NCBI GenBank assembly: GCA_964549655.1 | Contig: CAZJXN010000202.1 | Location: forward strand, 1-8,105 | DNA from: JADJNW01 sp964549655 | Lineage (GTDB): Bacteria > Bacteroidota > Bacteroidia > Chitinophagales > Saprospiraceae | Direction: 5' to 3' | Length of the DNA stretch: 8,105 bases | Shown: piece by piece, positions 1 to 4,815 of the stretch | Numbering within the stretch: position 1 is the stretch's first letter | Layout of the letters: every line of letters begins with the position of its first letter | Position numbers and translations under genes: made by a program | The notes under the pieces: model-generated | What the model was told of the DNA's origin: nothing | Seen by the model: only the letters and a program-made list of their open reading frames with translations | Database searches by the model: none

Positions 1-471
1 TACACTAAAAAAACCTTCAGGGAAATTCCTACGCCAATCCTCTAATCTTCCTTTTTCATTAGTATCAATAAAAAAATTATATTTATCTCCCCAATTTAAA
101 AAAGATTTGTTATTATCTTCTGAAAATAAATGCATACTCGTTACAAGCTTTGCAGAACTCATATAAAGAATTCCATTACAAATTCCTCCTGCAATAGCCA
201 CGAAAAAAATAATAATAACAGTTCTTTTACCTAGATGTTTATAGCCTAATGTCTTCAGAAGCCATAAACAAAACCTAAGAACAAGTAAACCAACTATTCC
301 ATCTATCACAACATTTAAGGAAAGCTGTATTAATGCAGATGAAAACTTCAATGCGATAAAAGCATCAACACCTATAAAGGCAATCCACACTAACCAAAAT
401 GCAATAAAACTCCACCAGTATTCTCGAAGAATCATTTTTTTTGATTTCAAAATTAATTCAAATCCTTTCAT
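1..471 (-). CDS. Membrane protein, N-terminal 157 residues (runs off the left edge)
   Basis: An uninterrupted minus-strand frame runs from ATG at 471-469 to the window edge, exactly 157 codons, so the gene is cut by the window. Three hydrophobic segments are seen: about residues 21-42 (rich in Trp and Phe), 48-72 and 84-104. They are followed by a polar stretch (about 110-150) with many Asn, Asp and Lys. A tryptophan-rich first segment and several helices before a soluble part resemble the membrane domain of LytS-type sensor histidine kinases common in Bacteroidota, but the catalytic part would lie outside the window and no kinase motif is visible. The function is therefore a guess; the coding call rests on the long open frame and sensible membrane topology. 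It diverges from the lipoprotein gene at 706, and the shared 234 bp gap carries the GTGA array. There is no Shine-Dalgarno before the ATG, as is usual in this phylum. Confidence 0.65.
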   Translation of the reverse strand, partial: MKGFELILKSKKMILREYWWSFIAFWLVWIAFIGVDAFIALKFSSALIQLSLNVVIDGIVGLLVLRFCLWLLKTLGYKHLGKRTVIIIFFVAIAGGICNGILYMSSAKLVTSMHLFSEDNNKSFLNWGDKYNFFIDTNEKGRLEDWRRNFPEGFFSV

Positions 472-482
472 AGTTCTGATTA

Positions 483-616
483 CGTGACAAAAAATACTTT
501 TTTGTGATGAAATACATATTAGTGTGATAAAATTGGATTTAGTGTGAAAAATGAAAGAAAAAGATAGGGTGTCACAATAATTTGTTTAATCGTCACAATT
601 AAAAATTTAATATCAC
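483..616. promoter_or_regulatory. Phased array of seven GTGA motifs between divergent genes (putative operator)
   Basis: GTGA occurs on the plus strand at 484, 504, 524 and 544, exactly 20 bp apart. Its complement TCAC occurs at 572, 593 and 613, at 21 and 20 bp steps. The two arms mirror each other: the inner, middle and outer pairs are centred at 559.5, 560 and 560. Flanks are partly conserved; units 503-522 and 523-542 share 14 of 20 bases, and most sites are followed by T or C. A pitch of two helical turns puts all sites on one DNA face, as expected for cooperative binding. The array lies between two divergent genes and its right arm abuts the -7 element at 645. The binding protein is not identifiable from the window. 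Confidence 0.55.
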
Positions 617-644
617 CATTTTTTATTTAGCCATACTTCCTACG

Positions 645-652
645 TAGATTTG
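645..652 (+). promoter_or_regulatory. Bacteroidota -7 promoter element for the lipoprotein gene
   Basis: TAGATTTG matches the TAnnTTTG -7 consensus at all six fixed positions. About 20 bp upstream (621-624) there is only TTTT in place of the -33 TTTG. The predicted transcript start near 659 would give a leader of about 47 nt before the ATG at 706. The weak -33 box beside the GTGA array fits an activated promoter, which is an inference. Confidence 0.5.
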
Positions 653-705
653 TATGTCGCGGCAAATTAAATTCATTTCACAATCTAACATAACAACACT
701 TAATT

Positions 706-1713
706 ATGCAAAACCTATTTTTGAATTTAATCATCTTCTTCTTCTTCATTTCAACTTTTGGCTACTCTGGATGCAATCTAGACCCAAGCGAAGAGGCTGA
801 ACAAAGAAATCTTCAAAAGATTCTCAAAGAGGCTACCTGTCAGCTTGTGGTCACCTATGTGATTGAGGCAGAAAAAGCGAATGGAGATAAAATTTATATT
901 GGGCAAGATGGGAACACTGCATTTCGTGAGCAAAGCGTTAAGAAACCATTTTATTCTGCTGGTACAGCAGTTGTTATGGAAAATGGTATATTAGGTACAG
1001 CGCTTCATATAAATCCTGATAGAAAAACGGTTGGAAGTGCAGAACTGGCATCTATTAGCACTCAAATTTCTGAAGAATCGGGTACAACAGCAGCTACGCG
1101 CTTCGAAGCAAATTTGCAAAATGCTTTTTTAGAGCATAACCTAATACATCCGGACAAAGGGTCGTGGCAACTTCGACGCGTAAACTCTTTTATTATACTG
1201 CCTCAAGCACCTATTGAATCCATTCAAGGTGATTTAGAGAAAAGTCCCTTTAAAACACCTTCTGGTTGCTTTATGACAACGCCGAGCTTGAAAAACGAGG
1301 AACGAGATATTCAAGTTCATTTTTTGCCTAAAAAGCCAAAAGGCATTGAAGGATTGAGAATGGATGACATTATGAATGAAGAAGAGTTAAGTAATTTAGA
1401 AAATATTGAGGATCGTCAAATCTTTACTTATGGTTACCCTGCTTCTGATATTCAACGACAAGTGATATCTCCTCAAGCGGATTTGAATCGCCAAATTACA
1501 AAACTTCCAGATGCTACTTACGAGTATATCGTAACTGATCTCCAATCCTATAAAGGGTCGAGCGGTTCGTTCGTAATACACAAACAAAGTGGTAAGGTTT
1601 GCGGCGTTGTTATTTCAAAAGAGCAAACTAACACATCTAATGTGATTTGTTCTCCTGCTTTTGTGGTTCGTAAACTATATGATATGGCATTAAAGTCATC
1701 ACCAAGTGAGTAA
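706..1713 (+). CDS. Lipoprotein with divergent trypsin-like (S1 fold) serine peptidase domain
   Basis: The 335-residue product starts with a lipoprotein signal peptide: a Phe-rich hydrophobic core (residues 4-18), then the lipobox YSGC, so Cys23 should be lipidated and the protein anchored in an envelope membrane facing the periplasm or outside. The rest carries a recognisable chymotrypsin-like triad. SAGTAVV (84-90) followed by GTALH gives His101; DIQVHFL (201-207) resembles the HtrA segment DIAVLKL and gives Asp201; GSSGSF (284-289) gives Ser286. FTYGYPA (240-246) matches the GYP turn that precedes the serine loop in HtrA-type peptidases. The region between His and Asp is long, and there is no PDZ domain. 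I infer an envelope peptidase or pseudo-peptidase of unknown substrate. The ATG lies 54 nt past a good -7 element. A secreted protein gene follows 73 bp downstream. Confidence 0.75.
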   Translation: MQNLFLNLIIFFFFISTFGYSGCNLDPSEEAEQRNLQKILKEATCQLVVTYVIEAEKANGDKIYIGQDGNTAFREQSVKKPFYSAGTAVVMENGILGTALHINPDRKTVGSAELASISTQISEESGTTAATRFEANLQNAFLEHNLIHPDKGSWQLRRVNSFIILPQAPIESIQGDLEKSPFKTPSGCFMTTPSLKNEERDIQVHFLPKKPKGIEGLRMDDIMNEEELSNLENIEDRQIFTYGYPASDIQRQVISPQADLNRQITKLPDATYEYIVTDLQSYKGSSGSFVIHKQSGKVCGVVISKEQTNTSNVICSPAFVVRKLYDMALKSSPSE

Positions 1714-1786
1714 AATGGTCTTATTTACATTGCAGACTTACTTTTCGAGGCTGTACATTCTTTAACTCAAATAAATATTAAAAAAA

Positions 1787-2308
1787 ATGAATAAATTAGT
1801 CTTTGCAGCTTTGCTGCTATGCGTGAGCTATGTCGCTTCTGGGCAAAAATATAATCATTATCTAATTCACTGGGCAGTGGAAAACACCGACTACTTCGGT
1901 ATACTGGTCATGGACCGGAAACAGCCGCGGCAGGTACTTCGGGGTCTATTTATTGATAATGATGGCAATTACCGTCTCGTGCAGGAGAAGTTCAGTACTC
2001 GGCACACTGGCGATTACTATTATTTAAAAAATTTCTCGACAACCAACGCGACGCCCTGCCGGGGCGAGATGTCTTACTCCAGGGACCACTTTTATTTTAT
2101 TGGTGAATACGGACTCGATTTGTATCTCCAAGATGACCAAGGGAAAGGTGCAATGGTAGAAGAAGAATTTCTGGATTACCGCACGCTTGATGCTCTGAAG
2201 CCGATCTTTTGGCCAGAATCTTATGATTTGAGCTGTACAGAATGGCTTGCGCTTGTCGAAAACTTCCTTGAACTGTTGGAAGAAAAAACCGTGTGGAGTC
2301 GATATTGA
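1787..2308 (+). CDS. Secreted protein of unknown function (173 aa)
   Basis: The protein begins with MNKL and a hydrophobic core (residues 4-15) ending in YVASGQ, a typical type I signal peptide with cleavage around residues 18-20. The mature part, about 153 residues, is rich in aromatic and acidic residues (runs such as DYYYLKNF and DHFYFIGEYGLDLYLQDD) and has alternating patterns suggesting beta strands. It ends in an acidic helix-like stretch (about 152-168). Only two cysteines (91 and 150) remain after cleavage and could form a disulfide. I do not recognise a family. The ATG follows an A-rich leader without a Shine-Dalgarno. The gene is 73 bp after the lipoprotein gene on the same strand, so cotranscription is possible, and a long hairpin follows its stop. 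It is more GC-rich than the flanking lipoprotein genes. Confidence 0.7.
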   Translation: MNKLVFAALLLCVSYVASGQKYNHYLIHWAVENTDYFGILVMDRKQPRQVLRGLFIDNDGNYRLVQEKFSTRHTGDYYYLKNFSTTNATPCRGEMSYSRDHFYFIGEYGLDLYLQDDQGKGAMVEEEFLDYRTLDALKPIFWPESYDLSCTEWLALVENFLELLEEKTVWSRY

Positions 2309-2339
2309 AAATTGGATAGTATTCGCGGGCGTTTTGAGA

Positions 2340-2374
2340 GAGGCTTAGGTAACTTTCAAAGTTTCCTGAGCCTC
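2340..2374 (+). terminator. Near-perfect 17-bp hairpin after the secreted protein gene
   Basis: Bases 2340-2356 pair with 2358-2374 around the single base 2357. There is one T-T mismatch (2350/2364) and one G-T wobble; in RNA a few inner pairs would open to form the loop. It starts 32 nt after the stop codon at 2308, a usual place for a terminator. No T-tract follows (the next bases are CATCACC), so it may act as an mRNA 3'-end stabiliser, a Rho-assisted terminator or a dispersed palindrome instead. Confidence 0.45.
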
Positions 2375-2442
2375 CATCACCTTGAAATGCAGTATTCTAT
2401 GAAAATTAACCCTTGATTCACCTGTTTTAAATAAAAACAACA

Positions 2443-2922
2443 ATGAAAAATCTGATTTTAGTCTCAATTATCTTATGCATCACAAGCACTGCGTGCGAAA
2501 AACCCGATGTATCAACTTTTACATGTGATGACCCTTTGTCAATTGGGGTAAAATACATTTCATCAACTTGTCCATGTGGTGGCGATTCCGGTGGTGATTG
2601 TTCTTGTACTATCCCAACATGCGCCTATAGTTCATTTGTGTTTTTTGCAGCCAAGCAATATAAACCGAATACTGGAATTACATGGAAAGCCATTACGGTT
2701 ACTATCAAGGATGACGCTACTACAAGTGGCAATTTGAAGGTAATCTATCCAAATTCCTATCCCGAATGTAATGAACCGGGTATATTTACCTATGAACTCG
2801 GAAGTTCAAAACCAGTGGAATGGGAGGCACTGATTTTGTGGAGTAACAATACTTACGAAATTCGTAAGGGTAAACTGTCGCCTTCTCCTGAAAGCGCCTG
2901 TATTCCTGTACCAGTTCTATAA
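2443..2922 (+). CDS. Small cysteine-rich lipoprotein of unknown function (159 aa)
   Basis: The N-terminus has a charged start (MKN), a hydrophobic core and the lipobox STAC, so Cys18 is the likely lipidated residue. The mature protein holds eight further cysteines (28, 43, 45, 53, 55, 60, 109, 153). Five of them lie in residues 43-60 as CPC, CSC and a final C around a Gly/Asp-rich turn (GGDSGGD). Such a cluster could form disulfides outside the cytoplasm or hold a metal; the sequence does not decide. The remainder (about 63-145) looks like alternating beta strands. No family is recognised. The gene has its own leader after the hairpin at 2340-2374 and is followed 8 bp after its stop by a strong terminator, which marks the end of this plus-strand block. 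Confidence 0.7.
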   Translation: MKNLILVSIILCITSTACEKPDVSTFTCDDPLSIGVKYISSTCPCGGDSGGDCSCTIPTCAYSSFVFFAAKQYKPNTGITWKAITVTIKDDATTSGNLKVIYPNSYPECNEPGIFTYELGSSKPVEWEALILWSNNTYEIRKGKLSPSPESACIPVPVL

Positions 2923-2930
2923 ATTTAAAT

Positions 2931-2971
2931 AATACCAGTCAAGGTTTAAAAACACTTTGGCTGGTATTTTT
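2931..2971 (+). terminator. Intrinsic terminator after the cysteine-rich lipoprotein gene
   Basis: A 14-bp stem (2931-2944 with 2955-2968, including two G-T wobbles) encloses a 10-nt loop, and a run of T follows (2967-2971). It starts 8 nt after the stop codon at 2922. A-rich and T-rich flanks on both sides could let it work in either direction, but no minus-strand gene ends here. Confidence 0.85.
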
Positions 2972-3007
2972 AAATTCTATTTATTACTCCTACCTATCAA
3001 TAAAACA

Positions 3008-3039
3008 TTTGGATTTACACCGAAAATCCCCGATATTTG
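3008..3039 (+). promoter_or_regulatory. Predicted Bacteroidota promoter of mntA-hepT
   Basis: A TTTG -33 box (3008-3011) is separated by 20 bp from GATATTTG (3032-3039), which matches five of the six fixed positions of TAnnTTTG. The expected transcript start, about 7 nt after the -7 box, falls at or next to the ATG at 3046, so the message may be nearly leaderless. The promoter also argues against the TTG at 3037 as the start, because that codon lies inside the -7 box. Confidence 0.5.
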
Positions 3040-3045
3040 CACGAT

Positions 3046-3333
3046 ATGACTAGACAAGAAACGATATTTACGATTAAAGATTACCTTTCGCAATATCCGA
3101 TACGGCGTATTGGTGTTTTCGGTTCGTTTGCAAGGGAGGAGGAGCGACCAGATAGTGATATTGATATTTTGGTGGGTTTTACGGATACGATTGACCTTTT
3201 TACGCTGGTGCGAATGCATCGGGAGCTTTCTGAATTACTACACCGAAAAGTGGATATTGTCACTGAAAAAGCTTTACATCCCGCTTTTAAACCTTATATC
3301 GAAAAGGATTTACAGATTATTACAGAGGCATGA
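3046..3333 (+). CDS. mntA: MntA-type minimal nucleotidyltransferase antitoxin
   Basis: The 95-residue product is a minimal nucleotidyltransferase of the DNA polymerase beta superfamily. It carries the complete signature GS-x10-DxD: Gly26-Ser27, then Asp38 and Asp40 within the stretch SFAREEERPDSDIDILV. A likely third metal-binding acid is Asp70 in RKVDIV. In studied MntA-HepT pairs the enzyme transfers AMP from ATP to a tyrosine of the HEPN toxin and so silences it; all needed residues are present, so activity is expected. I chose the ATG at 3046 over an upstream in-frame TTG at 3037. The stop overlaps the hepT start as ATGA, typical of translational coupling, with antitoxin first. Expression is predicted from the promoter just upstream; the preceding gene is shut off by the terminator at 2931-2971. 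Confidence 0.92.
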   Translation: MTRQETIFTIKDYLSQYPIRRIGVFGSFAREEERPDSDIDILVGFTDTIDLFTLVRMHRELSELLHRKVDIVTEKALHPAFKPYIEKDLQIITEA

Positions 3334-3656
3334 AAAACGACCAACTCTACCTCGCCCATATTTTACAATCGGTAAATAGAATTTTGGAATATATAGCTGG
3401 GATATCAGAAACAGATTTTGATGCCAATTATTTGGTGCAAGACGCAGTCATTCGTCAGTTGGAAATTATTGGCGAAGCCACCAAGCGACTTTCTGATGAG
3501 TTGCGAACTGCCAATCCGCAAATTCCGTGGAAAGACATGGCTGGAATGCGTGATGTACTTATCCACGATTATTTGAATGTGGATTTGAATATTGTTTGGA
3601 AAACGGCAAAGCAATACATCCCGCCATTAAAAGTACAGATTGAACAATTATTTTGA
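3330..3656 (+). CDS. hepT: HepT-type HEPN ribonuclease toxin (DUF86)
   Basis: This 108-residue, mainly alpha-helical protein belongs to the HEPN/DUF86 family. The catalytic RNase motif Rx4HxY is complete: Arg74, His79 and Tyr81 in MRDVLIHDYLNV. Proteins of this kind cleave RNA as dimers and stop growth when free; the motif tyrosine is the known site of AMP addition by the partner nucleotidyltransferase. The segment VIRQLEIIGEATKRLS (40-55) is the usual conserved helix before the active site. The length is normal for the family. The gene overlaps mntA by 4 bp (ATGA), so the two are one operon. Its stop lies 6 bp from the stop of the convergent parE tail fragment, with no terminator between, so transcription could run antisense through that fragment. 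I see no sign of inactivation. Confidence 0.92.
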   Translation: MKNDQLYLAHILQSVNRILEYIAGISETDFDANYLVQDAVIRQLEIIGEATKRLSDELRTANPQIPWKDMAGMRDVLIHDYLNVDLNIVWKTAKQYIPPLKVQIEQLF

Positions 3657-3662
3657 TAAAGA

Positions 3663-3848
3663 TTAAGGAATAGCTGTTATTGGTGTCTTTTCCACTTCCG
3701 CTTCCCCCTCCACCTCATCCACCTCATACCGCAAATTCTCAATAATAAACTCCTGCCTGTCCGGCGAGTTTTTCCCCATATAACACGCCAAAATCTTATC
3801 CAAATCCGCCCCTTCATTCACCACGACGGGGTCGAGCCGAATATTTCC
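3663..3848 (-). pseudogene. Severed 3' end of a second parE copy
   Basis: Read on the minus strand, this stretch encodes NIRLDPVVVNEGADLDKIL and continues in frame through MGKNSPDRQEF and IIENLRYEVDEVEG to a stop at 3665-3663. Those 45 residues match residues 580-624 of the intact ParE at 4816 with three changes (Ser to Pro, Tyr to Cys, Ile to Val); the last ~15 residues are different. Over 3711-3845 versus 4870-5004 I count 18 differences in 135 bases, about 87% identity, with a 34-base perfect block at 3785-3818. Homology stops near 3846-3850, where an in-frame TGA precedes the match and no start codon or ATPase/TOPRIM part exists, so this is a remnant. The excess of silent changes implies that its parent was a working gene after it split from the intact copy. 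Confidence 0.88.
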
Positions 3849-4016
3849 TCAAGCCGCCGTCAATGTCAAGTTGACAGGGATTTTTATTTTACAATCAAAT
3901 TGTATAGAAGGCAAGTTTTGTGCCAGTAAGAATAAAACGTGGAAAAGGGAGGAATTTGTAATGAATTGGTATTTTTTTCAGACAAAAAGGCAGTTATAAA
4001 TGATAAACATATTAAT
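3849..4016. other. Non-coding junction stretch with a short palindrome
   Basis: No gene is seen in these 168 bases between the parE remnant and the DUF5615 gene. They hold a perfect 6-bp inverted repeat around one base, TGTCAAGTTGACA (3864-3876), followed by a T-rich run (3880-3889). There are two smaller hairpin candidates: ACAAT/ATTGT at 3891-3903 and GGCA/TGCC at 3910-3924. The palindrome starts within 20 bp of the point where parE homology ends, so this could be the scar or end of a former mobile segment, but I recognise no insertion-sequence end. Confidence 0.4.
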
Positions 4017-4351
4017 TCATTCTCGTGTAATACGAATCAACTGGTTACCTAAAGAAGTTATTACATTAATTGCTATATGAATTCTATTTGCTAATGCCTG
4101 AAAATCAGCATCAAATGTACAGACGATAATTCCAGCATGAACAGCAGTACTTTGGTGCAATTGAATGAAATCTTTGCGGTTGAGTGTTAGAACCGCTCTT
4201 TGTAGAGAAGTTGCCAGTGACAATACTTCTTCGTCCGGCACGGCTTGTTCTCCTTTGCCCGCTTCTGTAAAGTAAGCACTTCGTAACCAAAGGCGCGTAA
4301 AGCAATGACCGTAGGAAAAGGAAAATTCTCGTCAGCAAACAAACTTTTCAT
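4017..4351 (-). pseudogene. DUF5615 PIN-like toxin, frameshifted
   Basis: Starting at ATG 4351-4349 the frame reads MKSLFADENFPFPTVIALR and continues to GYEVLTLQ (codon 29, 4267-4265). The family sequence then resumes one base out of register as AGKGEQAVPDEEVLSL, runs through RAVLTLNRKDFIQLH and HAGIIVCTFDADFQALA, and ends at 4017. Restoring one base between 4265 and 4262 would give a normal protein of about 111 residues with the DENFP acidic start and the LTLNRKDF core of DUF5615, a PIN-like ribonuclease family that forms toxin-antitoxin pairs with DUF433. As written, the first frame loses the rest of the domain, so the toxin should be inactive. A sequencing or assembly error is the main alternative; the rest of both frames is undamaged, so any loss is recent. 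The gene starts 2 bp after the DUF433 stop. Confidence 0.82.
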
Positions 4352-4353
4352 GC

Positions 4354-4683
4354 TTAGGCAGCTTCGTTTTCCTGTATTTGCAAGTCAATTTCTGCGTCGT
4401 GCGCACGATAATACGACCAGGCATTTGTCAAGTCCTCCGCTCGAAGCGTGGGATACGCCGCCAACAACGCTGCTTCCGTAGCACCTTCTTTATGCGCTGC
4501 TACGAGTAGCCACACCGGTATTCTCGTACGCACAATACGCGGCAACCCGCCGCATATGTCAGCCGTCCTATCAATACCTGGAAAGGCATCGCTCAAGTCG
4601 CGGGCAACCCATTGGAGGAGTTGAGCTTTCTCGCCCTGCGACAACTCTGGTAATAATTCAGCAGCTTTTTGTAATGCGGTCAT
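4354..4683 (-). CDS. DUF433 antitoxin
   Basis: The 109-residue product has two parts. Residues 1-32 form a helical lead (LLPELSQGEKAQLLQWVARDL). Residues 38-100 are the DUF433 domain, with the hallmark ICGGLPRIVRTRIPVWLLV (43-61) and, later, AYPTLRAEDLTNAWSYYRAH ahead of the EID motif. DUF433 proteins carry a helix-turn-helix-like fold and act as antitoxin and probable autorepressor for the adjacent DUF5615 toxin. The frame stays open upstream to an ATG at 4791, but I chose the ATG at 4683-4681 because a perfect -7 element lies at 4706-4713, the domain lead begins here, and the upstream extension (MRDFCDLYSMMECFCEK) is unlike the family. It is 2 bp upstream of the DUF5615 gene, antitoxin first. 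It appears intact, so it would be an antitoxin left with a damaged toxin. Confidence 0.88.
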   Translation of the reverse strand: MTALQKAAELLPELSQGEKAQLLQWVARDLSDAFPGIDRTADICGGLPRIVRTRIPVWLLVAAHKEGATEAALLAAYPTLRAEDLTNAWSYYRAHDAEIDLQIQENEAA

Positions 4684-4705
4684 GGTTAAATTAAATTGAT
4701 TATTA

Positions 4706-4713
4706 CAAATATA
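4706..4713 (-). promoter_or_regulatory. -7 promoter element for the DUF433/DUF5615 pair
   Basis: On the minus strand this reads TATATTTG, a full match to TAnnTTTG. The expected transcript start near 4699 leaves a leader of about 16 nt before the ATG at 4683. No good TTTG is seen 19-21 bp upstream. Three GTGA motifs (minus strand, complements at 4745, 4775 and 4801) lie upstream at irregular spacing and may be chance. Confidence 0.5.
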
Positions 4714-4815
4714 ACCAATTTTCAGTAAAAAATGAACAGACTTCTCACAAAAACATTCCATCATTGAATACAAATCACAAAAATCCCTCAATTATAAAAA
4801 TCACGTTCAGACATT

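Noticed and set aside
483..616. CRISPR-like reading of the 20-bp periodic array
   Set aside because: Only 4-5 bases are constant per unit and the orientation flips midway, so there are no repeats or spacers of CRISPR type.
3037..3045. TTG start three codons upstream of the mntA ATG
   Set aside because: It lies within the predicted -7 box, and the ATG at 3046 gives the normal family N-terminus.
3961..3999. A 12-residue open frame (MNWYFFQTKRQL) preceded by GGGAGG at 3947-3952
   Set aside because: It is very short, has no recognisable features, and this phylum rarely uses Shine-Dalgarno starts; it is most likely chance.
4684..4791. Upstream ATG adding 36 residues to the DUF433 protein
   Set aside because: The -7 element TATATTTG lies within it and the extra residues are unlike the family.
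4745..4804. Three GTGA motifs (minus strand) upstream of the DUF433 promoter as a second copy of the left-hand array
   Set aside because: Steps of 30 and 26 bp lack the 20-bp phasing, and the number is close to chance in such AT-rich DNA.
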